Source of the DNA: Okapia johnstoni
Lineage: Eukaryota; Chordata; Mammalia; Artiodactyla; Giraffidae
NCBI GenBank assembly: GCA_024291935.2
Contig: CM044309.1
Coordinates: forward strand, 35,860,001 to 35,924,000
Reading direction: 5' to 3'
DNA length: 64,000 nucleotides
The first letter of the stretch is position 1. Every line of letters starts with the position of its first letter. The notes beneath the pieces are model-generated. The model saw nothing but the letters and a program-made list of their open reading frames with translations. It was not told the DNA's origin and did not search any database. This document shows positions 1 through 10,748 of this stretch, one piece after another. Position numbers and translations under genes: made by a program.

Positions 1-30
1 TAGCTTTAAACATTTATGGTGTTACTCATC

Positions 31-167
31 ATGCTGCTGGTGCTGCTGTTGAGTCACTTCAGTCGTGTCCGACTCTGTGTGACCCCATAGACAGCAGCCC
101 ACCAGGTCCTCCATCCATGGGATTTTCCAGGCAAGAGTACTGGAGTGGGGTGCCATTGCCTTCTCCG
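31..167 (-). mobile_element. Bov-A SINE monomer
   Basis: On the minus strand this reads from the 'ggagaaggcaatgg' start of Bov-A to an (AGC)n-like tail, seen here as ctgctggtgctgctg at the low-coordinate end. A 7-bp direct repeat, actcatc, at 24-30 and 168-174 looks like the target-site duplication (TSD). Only one of the two Bov-A2 monomers is present. Bov-A elements are non-coding and derive from the BovB 3' end. Confidence 0.88.
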
Positions 168-320
168 ACTCATCTTGAAGCAAATGTAAAAATTAAAGAA
201 AAGAAATAAAAAATTCCATCTAGGAAGAGGTAAAATGAAGATAAATTTGGAAGATTCTAAGTTTAGTAACTACTTAGAAAATATATTTTTAAAAGTAGTT
301 TTATTTTTATCTTTAAAATA

Positions 321-343
321 TCTCATATATATATATATACATG
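321..343. repeat. short (TA)n microsatellite
   Basis: An alternating TA run (atatatatatatac) lies in AT-rich sequence. No gene or regulatory role is visible. The rest of 175-465 is unassigned AT-rich DNA. Confidence 0.7.
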
Positions 344-475
344 TTAAACTAAATAACAGCAATATCTATCCCATGATATTCATAGGTTTTAGGGTGAGTG
401 AGTCGGTGAGCAAAACTGAAAAATTAATTTATTTGAATGGGCTCTGCAAACAATAAATATACATTTACTATTATT

Positions 476-1653
476 CAGTCAGTTCAGTTCAGTCACTCAG
501 TCATGTCCAACTCTTTGCGACCCTGTGGACTGCAGCACGCCAGGCTTGCCTATTCAACACAACTCCCGGAGATTGCTCAAACTCATGTCCATCGAGTTGG
601 TGACGCCATCCAACCATTTCCTCCTCCGTCATCCCCTTCTCCTCCTGCCTTCAAACTTTGCCAGCATCAAGGTCTTTTCCAGTGAGACAACTCTTCACAT
701 CATGTGGCCAAAGTATTGGAGTTTCAGCTTCAACATCAGTTCTTCCAATGAATGTTCAGGACTGATTTCCTTTAGGATGGACTCGTTGGATCTCCTTGCT
801 GTCCAAGGGACTCTCAAGAGTCTTCTCCAACACCACAATTCAAAAGCATCAGTTCTTCAGCGCCCAGCTTTCTTTATAGTCTAACTCTCACATCCATACA
901 AGACTACTGGAAAAACCATAGCTTTGACGAGAAGGCCCTTTGTTAGTCAAGTAATGCCTCTGCTTTTTAATATGCTGTCTAGGTTGATCAAAGCTTTTCT
1001 TCCAAGGAGCAAGTGTCTTTTAATTTCATGGCTGCAGTCATCATCTGCAGTGATTTTGGAGAACCCCCACACACACACAAAATAAAGTCTCTCACTCTTT
1101 CCATTGTTCCCCATCTATTTTCTTTGAAGTAATGAAACTGGATGCAATGATCTTAGTTTTCTGAATGCTGAGTTTTAAGCCAACTTTTTCAGTCTTCTCT
1201 TTCATTTTCATCAAGAGGCTCTTTAGTTCTTCTTCACTTTCTGCCACAAGGGTGGTGTCATCTGCATATCTGAGGTTATTGGTATTTCTCCAGGCAATCT
1301 TGATTTCAGCTTGTGTTCATCCAACCTGACATTTCTCATGATGTACTCTGTATATAAGTTAAATAAGCAGGGTGACAATACACAGCCTTGATGTACTCCT
1401 TTCCTGATTTGGAACCAGTCTGTTGTTCCATGTCCAGTTCTAACTGTTGCTTCTTGAGTTACATACAGATTTCTCAGGAGGAAGGTAAGAATTTTACCAA
1501 AGTATCTCTTTAAGAATCTTCCACAGTTTGTTGTGATGCACACAATCAAAGTCTTTGGCATAGTCAATAAAGCAGAAGGAGATGTATTTCTGGAACTCTC
1601 TTGCTTTTTCGATGATCCAACAGATGTTGGCAATTTGATCTCTGGTTCCTGGT
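476..1653 (-). mobile_element. BovB LINE, 5'-truncated, minus strand
   Basis: The low-coordinate end is the reverse complement of the BovB 3' terminus (repeats of tcagttcag, then the 'cagtcatgtccaactc' block). Reading the minus strand toward it gives degraded BovB reverse-transcriptase coding sequence. The YADD box (RT motif C) is encoded at 1257-1268, but the frame around it is shifted. The copy is cut off at its 5' side near 1653, inside the RT domain, so the endonuclease domain is missing. A 10-bp candidate TSD with one mismatch lies at 466-475 and 1654-1663. BovB belongs to the RTE clade of non-LTR retrotransposons and supplies the machinery that moves Bov-A and Bov-tA SINEs. This copy is dead. 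Confidence 0.95.
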
Positions 1654-1705
1654 TAGTATTATTAGTATTACTTATATTCTTTTGTATACCCTTCTCCCTA
1701 AACAT
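1223..1705 (-). pseudogene. BovB reverse transcriptase fragment (relic)
   Basis: A 160-residue open frame includes the RT stretch between motifs A and C (for example GTTDWFQIRKGVHQGCVLSP, the region around motif B). The YADD motif lies out of frame, read as 'MQMTPPLW', which shows a frameshift just before the catalytic box. The first ~17 residues lie outside BovB, in flanking DNA, so the ATG is accidental. This is not a functional gene. Confidence 0.85.
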
Positions 1706-3184
1706 TCTTTTCTTACTTTATATTACTTAAAATAGACTTCTGAATAATTGGATAAAACATGAGGAATTTTTGAAACATTTAAAAATTACTTTTTCAATAT
1801 TAAAATGAAGAACTACTACAAACAAATCAAAGTTATCTAACTTGTTAAAAATACAAGAAAGTATGTCAGTGTCTTTTAGTTCAAGGTCAGGGTCACAAAC
1901 ATTCTAATATGACTGAAGTGACTGAGCATGCATTCATACACATGATGAGCACAAAACTTTGTCCACAGAAATATCCTCCTGCCACAATGAGATAATTTTT
2001 GCACAGTCTCCCCCTCTAGAATTGGTTTCCTATCCCATGACTCAGAGGCTATCATCAGTATAAGGCCAAAAAACTTGAAACTTGTATCCATGTATTTTAC
2101 ACATAACACACAGCACATTTAATGTGACTTATCTGATTTAAAGGAAAGGAAGGAAAATCTATCATGAAATTTCACAATATAACAAATGATTTTATCATAT
2201 CTACCTCATATCTACATAGAGGTAAAAATAATGTATACGTAAATAAAATGTATAAGAAATCTTGTCTATGTTAGTGAGAGAAGTAAAGTTCATCTCATAC
2301 TAAAAACTAAGAAGAAAAATTTGGGAGAATAAGTAAGAAAGACAGTTCTTATATTTTATATGTGACTGGAAAGTAACATTATGGATGCAAAATCATGGAT
2401 TTTTTTTCTGTTCCTCCCCCTCATTTGGCAACTAATCTTCAGTGAACAAATGGAGATATCTTCATGGAATTTCCTCCAATATTTTCCAGAAGAAAACATT
2501 TTCTCTATAAATATAGCAGTTAATAAAAAAAAAACTATTATAATGTTTAACAAAGTATACCTAGTAAAAGAACCAAAGTTTTAAAAAAATGAACAATTTA
2601 ACATAGCAGCATAAACAGAACCTTAAAAACACCAGCACAATTTTTTTTGTATAAATGTTATAAACAGGAGAAAGGCTCAGTCTATTTGGAGTAATCATGG
2701 GAATACACGTTTAAAACTAAAAACATTAAAATCAACTAGCAATCTATAAAGAATTTATAGCTGCATTTAACATAATAGATTTTTTTAATCTTCCAAAACT
2801 GTTCCTTTATTGGATTACTTTTGGATAAAGCTGCTAGAAAAAAACAATCCAAATTAAACTTTATATTAAAGACAAATGTCTCAACTATTTTTAATTGTTT
2901 TTATTATGGGTAAAATAGAACTTTGGTGTACTTTGAAAGGACATTGAAGGTTATTGTTAGAAAAGAGTGACTGCTGTGAACAAGACAACTTTAAGCTGAG
3001 CTTCCTCTTTAAAAAACCCCATGAAATTCTTTCTTTGAAATAATGAAAATTACTTTGTGGTTGTGCAAAGCTATAATTCTTCCGTGAGAAATCAAAGTAA
3101 ATATCTGACGGCAAAATTCATAAAACAATAATTTTTCATCCATTTCCCTTCACACTTGTTTATATAGTAGTGTGAGGGTTTCAG
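1664..3184. other. AT-rich single-copy stretch, nothing recognised
   Basis: No repeat family, RNA gene or convincing exon was recognised. The open frames are short, overlap on both strands and lack any familiar motif. Several A/T homopolymers occur. Confidence 0.6.
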
Positions 3185-3394
3185 TTATTTCTCTATCTGT
3201 GAAGTTGAGACTTTTTTCAGGGGATGTGAGAACATTTAAGATCTACTATTTTAACAATTTTCAAGTATATGATACAATATTGTTACTTATAGTCACCATG
3301 TTGTACATTAGATTCCCATAATTTACTTATCTTGTTACCTGAAGTTTGTATGCTTTGATCAACATTCCCCCACTCCCTCTAATTATAGAACAAT
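3185..3394 (-). mobile_element. Old L1M 3'-region fragment, antisense
   Basis: The stretch containing 'tagtcaccatgttgtacatta' and then 'gttacctgaagtttgtatgc' followed by ccctccc-type sequence resembles the antisense of the 3' region shared by old mammalian L1M elements. It is diverged and ends where the Bov-A2 at 3407 was inserted. The subfamily was not determined. Confidence 0.65.
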
Positions 3395-3406
3395 CATTAC
3401 ATGCAA

Positions 3407-3670
3407 CGGAGAAGGCAATGGCACCCCACTCCAGTATTCTTGCCTGGAAAATCCCATGGATGGAGGAACCTGGTAGGCTACAGTCCATGGGGTCGCTAAG
3501 AGTCGGACGACTGAGCGACTTCACTTTCACTTCTCCCTTTCATGCACTGGAGAAGGAAACGGCAACCCACTCCAGTGTTCTTGCCTGGAGAATCCCAGGG
3601 ACAGCGGAGCCTGGTGGGCTGCCGTCCATGGGGTCGCACAGAGTCGGACACGACTGAAGCGACTTAGCAG
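3407..3670 (+). mobile_element. Bov-A2 SINE, full dimer with TSD
   Basis: Two Bov-A monomers lie head to tail, each beginning near 'ggagaaggcaatggca' or 'ggagaaggaaacggca', and the copy ends in cgacttagcag. It is flanked by a perfect 12-bp duplication, cattacatgcaa, at 3395-3406 and 3671-3682, which fixes both boundaries. The low divergence and intact TSD suggest a fairly young insertion. Open frames on both strands here are spurious. Confidence 0.97.
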
Positions 3671-3796
3671 CATTACATGCAAGGGTAATAATAATGAAAT
3701 ATTTTATATAAGTAAAAATTTCCAAAAACGTTATTTTAATTTCTGTATATAGCAAATACATTTGGCTTAAAATTCAGATTTATGCATATATACTCT

Positions 3797-3922
3797 TCCT
3801 GTTTAGCTGCTAACTCATGTCTGACTGTTTGTGACCCCTTGGATTATAGCTTGTCAGGCTGCTCTGTCCATGGGATTTCTCGGGCAAGAATACTGGTGTA
3901 GGTTCTCATTTCCTTCTCTGAT
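3797..3922 (-). mobile_element. Bov-A monomer, diverged
   Basis: The reverse complement of Bov-A is recognisable from 'ctaactcatgtctgactg' to 'atttccttctctg'. It runs directly into a TA/TG microsatellite. No clear TSD was found. Confidence 0.85.
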
Positions 3923-3976
3923 ATATATATACATATATATATATGAACATGCATGTGTGTGTGTGTACATACACAC
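3921..3976. repeat. compound (TA)n/(TG)n microsatellite
   Basis: Runs of atatat, then a tgtgtgtgtg run and a short acacacac run. The repeat adjoins the Bov-A monomer. Confidence 0.85.
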
Positions 3977-4138
3977 AAATGTAATTTTTTTATCAGGTTT
4001 AAAGGAAAATTGAGCAAAAAGTATAGTTGCTGCATGTGGCTTGCTCTCTATTTGTACTATTATTAACATTTTTGTATTAGTAGGGTAGATATCTTAGAAC
4101 TGACCAGATGATATAATATCAGTAACTAAAGTCCATAG

Positions 4139-5134
4139 AAAATTCTTCAAGAAATTGGAATACCAGACCACCTGACCTGCCTCCTGAGAAATCTGCATGT
4201 AGGCCAAGAAGCAACAGTTAGAACTCTGCATGGAACAACAGACTGGTTCCAAATAAGGAAAGGAGTACATCAAGGCCGTATATGGTCACCCTGCTTATTT
4301 AACTCATATACAGAGTACATCATGGGAAATACCAGGTTGGATGAAGCACAAGGTGAAATCAAGATTGCTGGGAGAAATACCAATAACCTCAGATACGCAG
4401 ATGATACCACCCTTGTGGCAGAAAGTGAAGAAGAACTAAAGAGCCTCCTGATGAAAGTGAAAGAGGAGAGTGAAAAAGTTGGCCTAAAGCTCAGCATTCA
4501 AAAAACTAAGATCATAGCACCCAGTCCCATCATTTCATGGCAAATAGTTGGGGAAACAAAGGAAACAGTGAGAGACTTTATTTTTTAAAAGATACTTGCT
4601 CCTTAGAAGAAAAGCTATGACCAACCTAGACAGCATATTAAAAAGCAGAGACATTACTTTGCCATCAAAGGTCCGTCTAGTCAAAGCTATGGTTTTTCCA
4701 GTTGTCATGTATGGATGTGAGAGTTTGACTATAAAGAAAACTAGGCATTGAAAAATTGATGCTTTTGAACTGTGGTGCTGGAGAAGACTCTTGAGAGTCC
4801 CTTGGACTGTAAGGAGATCCAACCAGTCAATTTTAAAGGAAATCAGTCCTGAATATTCATTGGAAGGACTGATGCTGAAGCTGAAACTCCAATCCTTTGG
4901 CCACCTGATGTGAAGAACTGACTCACTGGAAAAGACCCTGATGCTGGGAAAGATTGAAGGCAAGAGGAGAACAGGACGACAGAGGATCAGATGATTGGAT
5001 GGCATCACTAACTCTATGGATATGAGTTTGAGTAAGCTCTGGAAGTTGGTGATGGACAGGGAAGCCTGGCGTGCTGCAGTCAATGGCATCACAAAGAGTG
5101 GGACATGACTGAGCGACTGAACTGAACTGAACTG
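4139..5134 (+). mobile_element. BovB LINE, 5'-truncated, plus strand
   Basis: The copy starts inside the RT domain ('aaattcttcaagaaattgg...') and ends with the BovB 3' terminus (gagcgactgaactgaactga). The RT catalytic box YADD is encoded at 4394-4405. The sense frame stays open only to about 4588, where a frameshift introduces a stop. An 11-bp TSD, aaagtccatag, occurs at 4128-4138 and 5135-5145. The endonuclease and the N-terminal part of RT are absent, so this copy is inactive. Confidence 0.96.
4322..4588 (+). pseudogene. BovB RT motif C region (relic)
   Basis: An 88-residue sense frame carries LRYADDTTLV (RT motif C), the following ESEEELKSLL helix and the KVGLKLSIQKTK segment, a block that recurs in the other BovB copies of this window. 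Upstream and downstream parts of the RT are in other frames. It is a broken piece of the BovB polyprotein. Confidence 0.85.
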
Positions 5135-5223
5135 AAAGTCCATAGGCTACATTAGGGTTGACTTTATGGGCTGTACATTCCAAAGTCTTGACATATGTTT
5201 AAAGACACATAACCATCACTATA

Positions 5224-5413
5224 AGGCTTCTCTGGTGGTTCAGTGGCAAAGAATCTGCCTGCCAAGCAGAAGACACCAGTTCAATCCCTGGAGAAGTGGC
5301 AATCCTCTCTAGTAGCCTTGTCTGGGAAATTCCATGGACAGAGAGCCTGAGGAGCTAAAGTCCATAGGGTTGCAAGAGTCAGACATGACTTAGCGACTAA
5401 AACAACAACAAAC
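5224..5413 (+). mobile_element. Bov-tA SINE
   Basis: The tRNA-derived head 'ggcttctctggtggttcag', with a degenerate B box (cagttcaatccctgg), is followed by a Bov-A body and an (AAC)n-type tail (cgactaaaacaacaacaa). Imperfect TSD candidates (10 of 13 bases) lie at 5211-5223 and 5415-5427. Transcription by RNA polymerase III is the family norm; this copy is diverged. Confidence 0.93.
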
Positions 5414-5559
5414 AAACCACCATTACACCATCAGACAGAATAGTTTCACTGTCTTCCATTTGCCCAAACTGTTGATAGTGAGATTATTATATATGTGTTA
5501 ATGGTTTACTAATTTATAACTGTAGTCCAAACTTCTCCTTCATCATGTAGATTCATATA

Positions 5560-5860
5560 TTCAACTACTCCTTTGATGTCTCAACTTGGACATCTAATAG
5601 ACATTTTAAGTTAAAATGATAAATGTTGTTCATCCTGTGATCTCTTTTTCCAGTGTTTTACCAATTCAGTTTGATGGCCAATCCATTCTACTGACTGATC
5701 TGTCCAAAAAGTTTGCAGTCATTCTTGATTCTTCCATTCCGTCATATCCTATGTCCAGCTCATTTGGAAATCTTACCAGTTTTAACTTTAAAATACATCC
5801 AGAATTCAATCAATTTTGACTTCCTTTGTTCCTATCACCTTGGTCTGAGCCACCAGAGTA
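5560..5860 (+). repeat. Possible ancient mammal-wide interspersed repeat
   Basis: The order of motifs (tctcaacttggacatctaatagacat, ... gtcattcttgattcttcc, ... atacatccagaattcaatca, ... ccaccttggtctgagccacca in broken form) resembles a common old mammalian repeat. I could not name the family with certainty. It is strongly diverged. Confidence 0.4.
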
Positions 5861-6834
5861 TGTAGACTAAATTATTGTAGAAACCTTATAACCACCCCAC
5901 CTCCCCAGCTTTACATGGTTGTTGCCAAACTGTCTATTATTATAGAAGTACCAAAATAATTCTTTTTAAAAACATGACCAGATATTTTTAAGCTTATGTA
6001 GGAATCCAGTGATATTTGATTACTTATTTTTAAATAGATACAAAAATTAGCTAAGTGTATAAACTATAAGTCTTCAAACAGCCTGGTTGAATATTATAAA
6101 CTCTTTTAATTTAATTAGATATTCTGCTTCTTCAGCTTACTGAAAAGAGGTAAAAACCTTCAAATCATTCTACTATACTAAACAGCAGGTATCAGCTCCA
6201 ACTGCCTCTGAAAATATTTAATATACTCAAATTCTTTAGAGAATGTTACAATTCTGTTCATTTGTCCTTGTAGTAGATTTTCTTATTTACTGTGCTCCCT
6301 TACATTCCATAATAAAATTATATTTCAGATTTTTCTGGATTCCCAGTAAACTTTGTTTAAGCCTTCTTTAGCCTTTCAGTCAATAAACTGAGCATCCCAC
6401 CAGCTCCATGTCCTGACTTCTAGAAAAACAGATTTTCATTCTAAGAATCCTAAGACTAACTCAGTAGTTTTGGAAATTTTGCTTATCTCAAATTAACAGA
6501 CAGTATTGTCAAATATCTTAAAGTTCCATACATGGGTATACATCAAAACAAGGAATTTTTTTCTCATAAGGCTATGAAGTTGTTTAAAATTCTTCCACTG
6601 GAGAAAGTGCTACAGGCTATAGAATTTGGTCTGTGGCAGTATATAATTGAACAGTTAGAGGCAAGTGGTCAACATTTTTATGTTTGCAAGCCCAATTAGG
6701 TAGATACAATTTGACATAACTTATTTAAGGAGTGTTTTGTACTTAGTGTTATATCACATTTTTTAGTTTTTCTATAGGAAATCATGTTGTTCAACAGTCA
6801 TAAAATGTGAATCAGATCTTTTCTTGAAGGTAGA
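5861..6834. other. AT-rich stretch, nothing recognised
   Basis: No repeat family or exon was recognised. The sequence is AT-rich with short frames only. Confidence 0.5.
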
Positions 6835-6835
6835 C

Positions 6836-7224
6836 GCCTTGGAGCAAATAAGCCCATGTACCACAACAATTGAGCCTGTGCTCTAGAGCCCAGGTGGAAA
6901 AAGAAAATTTTATTTCTTTATTATTGCTAGGAAAATCACATGGACAGACAAGCCTGGTGGGCTACAGTTCATGGGGTCGCAAAAGAGTTGTACACGACTG
7001 AGTGACTGAGTATGCTAGAATCCAGGAGTAGCAATTATTGAGCCCGTGTGCCACAACTACTGAAGCCCTTGCACCCTAGAGCCTGTGCTCCACAATTAGA
7101 GAAACCATCTCCATGAGAAGCCAGTGAACCGCAACTAGAGAGTAGTCCCCACTAACCACAGTTAGAGAAAAGCCTTCACAGCAAAGAAGACCAAGCACAG
7201 CCAAAAATAAATAAATAAATAAAA
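6836..7224 (+). mobile_element. CHR-type tRNA-derived SINE, interrupted
   Basis: The body shows the repeated unit 'agcccNtgtNccacaacNactgaagccc' and ends in ccaaaaataaataaataaat, which is the CHR/CHR-2 SINE signature of cetartiodactyls. The tRNA head is missing because the element starts mid-body. A Bov-A piece (about 6896-7019) splits it: the left half ends at gagcccaggtgg and the right half resumes at ccaggagtagcaattattg. Confidence 0.9.
6930..7016 (+). mobile_element. Bov-A fragment nested in the CHR SINE
   Basis: Bov-A sequence from 'atggacagacaagcctgg' to 'cacgactgagtgactgag' lies inside the CHR body. It is preceded by an A/T-rich stretch (6897-6929) that belongs to neither. The insertion post-dates the CHR element. 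Confidence 0.85.
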
Positions 7225-7719
7225 TGGAGGTGGTGGTGGTTTCATTTAGGAGATTTCATAAACTAGAGTTGAGCATTAATGATTTTAATGATCATTCATG
7301 AAATTACTCACCTAGAGTGTAAGTGAGATGGTTTGCCCCACTAACAAAATCTGGATGGACATAGTTTTCTATTTCTTATTGGTCCTTTTTACTAGAAGAG
7401 AATTTGCTCAGTCAATTAATAAACAGAGTTAAAAGCTACCTGGGAGAAACCAGTATCTAGAGGAAGACCAAAATTTCTCTAAAAATAATCTGATATCAAT
7501 TATAATATTCATGAACAGGTGTATCAGATTTTTGTATGCAAGCCTGAGTTTTGTCCCAATAAAAAGACTTTGGAATAGTCCTAGGAATTGTTTGATGAAG
7601 TCACCGAGTGAAGGTGAAGGAAGTTGGGAGGGCTGTAGTCAACAAAGTCCATGACTTTTCATTGGCTGAGTCCTTGTCAAGAAAACTGAAGTCTCTTCTT
7701 CCTGTTGGGCTCTGTTATC
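7225..7719. other. Unassigned stretch
   Basis: AT-rich with a short GGT repeat near 7228-7240. No gene or repeat family was recognised. Confidence 0.5.
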
Positions 7720-7959
7720 ATTCAGTTCAGTTCAGTTCAGTTCAGTCGCTCAGTCATGTCCGACTCTTTGCGACCCCATGGTCTGCAGCATGCCAGGCCT
7801 ACCTGTCCATCACCAACTCCCGGAGTTTACCCAAACCCATGTCCATCGAGTCGGTGATGCCATCCAACTATCTCATCCTCTGTCGTCCCCTTCTCCTCCT
7901 GCCCCCAATTCTTCCCAGCATTAGGGTCTTTTCCAATGAGTCAACTCTTCTCATGAGGG
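7720..7959 (-). mobile_element. BovB 3' end, short 5'-truncated copy
   Basis: Four or five antisense (ttcag) units precede the BovB 3' sequence, which extends to the 'cttctcatgagg' block and then stops. Low divergence from the consensus-like copies in this window suggests it is relatively young. I could not identify a TSD. Confidence 0.94.
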
Positions 7960-8750
7960 TGTAAAAGTTTCCTCTTCTGGTCTCCACACTTTATTTAATT
8001 AAGATTTCTGTGTATTAATTTTTCATATGAGAAACATAATTTAAGATGCGTGGCATATTTATGCTAGTCAAGAAAAAAACAGTCTCATATATCTAAGTAT
8101 AATGCAAATGGAACATATTCATGAAAAAATGAACTTTTCATAAATCATCATTCCAAAAATAATTAAGCAATTTTTGCCTTTTGTTTTCTTTCCACTTAGC
8201 TTGAAAAGCTCTAATTCAAATTCTAAATGAGTCTTCCCATTTTATTAATTGATATGTTCAAATTGGCAGAGATTTATTTAGCATCTATTCAATCAAAATA
8301 TGAATTGATTTGGATATGTGAGTGTGATATATTTGCTGTATGTGTGTTTGTTTAAATATTGTAATGAGGAACAGTTGGATGTCAAATCTCAGTGCTGAAA
8401 AAATTAGGTTCATAGAAATATTATAAATACTAAACATCATTTTGTTTTATAAATTAAACAAAATATTGGCAAGCTATTTTTAATTAATTCACTTATTTCC
8501 ACAATAGTATACACCTTAATTGTGACTGGGTCTTAAACTTCTGGGTAAATATTTTTATTGTTTTTGTTATATTTTACTTTGCTGTAATACTTTCAATTTT
8601 ATTCTGTAGAAATTTTATAATGAATTACAGTGATCAATAAATATTATATAAACTAAGTAGTAAGAAAATATACAACAGCAATTTCTTACACATATTCTAC
8701 ATCCCACCCTTTATATACATTTCTATTTCCAACATGCTAGACGATTAAAT
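7960..8750. other. Very AT-rich stretch, nothing recognised
   Basis: Long A/T-rich single-copy-like sequence with no recognised repeat family, RNA or exon. Confidence 0.55.
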
Positions 8751-8986
8751 GCTAGAAGTGTCACTATGAACAAAGCTAGTGGAAGTGACAGAATTTCAGT
8801 TGAGCTATTTCAAATCCTAAAAGATGATGCTGTGAAAGTGCCACACTCAACATGCCAGTAAACTTGAAAGACTCAGCAGTGGTATTGGATTAGAAAAGGT
8901 CAGTTTTCATTCCAATCCCAAAGAAAAGCAACACCAAAGAATGTTCACACTACTGCACAATTGCACCCATTTCACATGCTAGCTAG
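8751..8986 (+). mobile_element. BovB internal fragment, plus strand
   Basis: Sense BovB sequence spans the linker and the start of RT ('cactatgaacaaagctagtgg' to 'cccatttcacatgctag'). It has neither 5' nor 3' end and abuts a BovB of opposite strand at about 8988. A 9-bp direct repeat, acatgctag, at 8732-8740 and 8974-8982 may be coincidental because this word is part of BovB. Confidence 0.9.
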
Positions 8987-8989
8987 TCA

Positions 8990-9492
8990 CTCAGTTCAGT
9001 TGCTCAGTCGTGTTAGACTCTTTGTGACCTCATGAACCACAGCATGCTAGGCCGCCCTGTCCATCACCAACTGCCGGAGTCTACCCAAATCCATTTCCAT
9101 TGAGTTGGTGATGCCATCCAACCATCTCATCCTCTGTCGTCCTCTTCTTCTCCTGCCCCCAATCCTTCCCAGCATCAGGGTCTTTTCAAATGAGTCAGCT
9201 CTCTGCATCAGGTGGCCAAAGTATTGGAGTTTCAGCTTCAACATCAATCCTTCCAATGAACACCCAGGACTGATCTCCTTTAGGATGGACTGGTTGGATC
9301 TCCTTGCAGTCCAAGGGACTCTCAAGAGCCTTCTCCAATACCACGGTTCAAAAGCATCAATTCTTCAGCGCTCAGCTTTCTTCACAGTCCAACTCTCACA
9401 TCCATACATGACTACTGGAAAAACCATAGTCTTGATTAGATGGAACTTTGTTGGCAAAGTAATGTCTCTGCTTTTTAATACACTGTCTAAGT
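8990..9492 (-). mobile_element. BovB 3' portion joined to L1
   Basis: The antisense BovB 3' end begins at 'ctcagttcagttgctcagtcg' and continues through the C-terminal RT coding region to 'ctttttaatacactgtcta'. At 9492 it passes directly into antisense L1 ORF2 sequence of the same orientation. The junction carries a shared ggccaa word when read on the minus strand. No TSD was identified. Confidence 0.93.
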
Positions 9493-10003
9493 GATATTGG
9501 CCTGTAATTTTCTTTTTTTGTGTTGTCTTTGTCTGATTTTGGTATCAGGGTGATGGTGGCCTTGTAGAATGAATTTGAAAATGTTCCTTCCTCTGCAATT
9601 TTTTGAAAGAGCTTTAGAAGGATAGACATTAGCTGTTTTCTAAATGTTTGATAGAATTCACCTGTGAAGCCATCTTGTCCTTGGCTTCTGTTCTTTTTGG
9701 GAGATTTTTGATCAGCGCTTCAATTTCAGTGCTTGTAATTGGGCTGTTCATAATTTCTATTTCTTCCTGGTTCAATGAAAGATTGAACTTTTCTGAGAAT
9801 CTGTCCATTTCTTCCAGGTTATCTTCTCAAAGAACCAGCTTTTAGTTTTGTTAATCCTTACTATTGTTTCTTTCATTTCTTCTTCATTTACTTCTTCTTA
9901 GATCTTTATGATTTCTTTCCTTCTACTAATTTTGGGGTATTTTTTCTTCTTCTTTTTCCAGTTGCTTTAGGTGTAAAGTTAGGTTGTCTATTCGATGTTT
10001 TTC

Positions 10004-10411
10004 TTATTTCTTGAAGTAGAATTGTATTGCTTTAAACTTCCCTCTTAGAACTGCTATTGCTGCATCCCATAGGTTTTGAGTTGTCATGTTTTCATTGTCA
10101 TTTGCTTCTAGATTTTTTTTTATTTCCCTTTTGATGTCTTTAGTAACCTGTTGGTTATTTAGAAATGTGTTGTTTAATCTCCATGTGTTTATGTTTCTTA
10201 CAGTTTTTTTTTCCTTGTAATCGATACCTAATCTCATAGTGTTGTGGTCAGAGAAGATGCTTGATATGATTTCAATTTTCTTAAATTTACTGAGATTTAA
10301 TTTGTGACCTAAGATGTGGTCTATCCTGAAGAATGTTCCATGTGCACTTAAGAAGAAGGTGTATTCTTCTGCATTTGGATGGGATGTCCTGAAGATAACA
10401 ATGAGATCCAT
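10004..10411 (-). pseudogene. L1 ORF2 endonuclease C-terminal part (relic)
   Basis: A 135-residue frame contains the L1 endonuclease blocks HPNAEEYTFF, IDHILGHK and the catalytic SDHN motif, followed by the EN-RT linker (NLWDAAIAVLRGKF). In an intact L1 this part of the APE-like nuclease nicks target DNA. It is separated by a stop and frame change from the upstream EN half at 10425-10748. Confidence 0.88.
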
Positions 10412-10424
10412 CTCATCTAATGTG

Positions 10425-10748
10425 TCATTTAAGACATGTTTCCTTATTAATTTTCTGTGTTGATGATCTGTCCATTGGTGTGAGTGTGGTGTTAAAGCCT
10501 CCTATTATTATTGCGTTACTGTCAATTTCTCCTTTTATATCTGTTAGTGTTTGTCTTATGTATTGCGGTGCACTTTTGTTGGGTGCATAGATATTTAAAA
10601 TTGTGATGTCTTCCTCTTGGATTGATGCCTTGATCATTATATAGTGTCCTTCCTTGTCTCTTATAATCTTCTTTATTTTAAGGTCTATTTTGTCTGATAT
10701 GAGGATTGCTACTCTGGCTTTCTTTTGCTTCCCATTTACATGGAGCAT
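10425..10748 (-). pseudogene. L1 ORF2 endonuclease N-terminal part (relic)
   Basis: A 107-residue frame matches the L1 EN core (GKQKKARVAILISD, RDKEGHYIMIKASIQ, ITILNIYAPN). The usual GDFN catalytic box reads GGFN here: the Asp codon is replaced by a glycine codon at 10497-10499. The upstream part with 'APTKRHRL' continues on the minus strand to about 10930 in other frames and contains a stop. This relic cannot encode an active nuclease. Confidence 0.88.

Noticed and set aside
525..884. 119-codon plus-strand frame
   Set aside because: Antisense to BovB; same composition-driven frame as in the other copies.
3327..3761. Several frames of 67-103 codons on both strands
   Set aside because: All fall in the Bov-A2 SINE, which is non-coding.
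4535..5143. 202-codon open frame on the minus strand (longest in the window)
   Set aside because: It is the exact antisense of the BovB at 4139-5134 and its relatives recur opposite other BovB copies; not a host gene.
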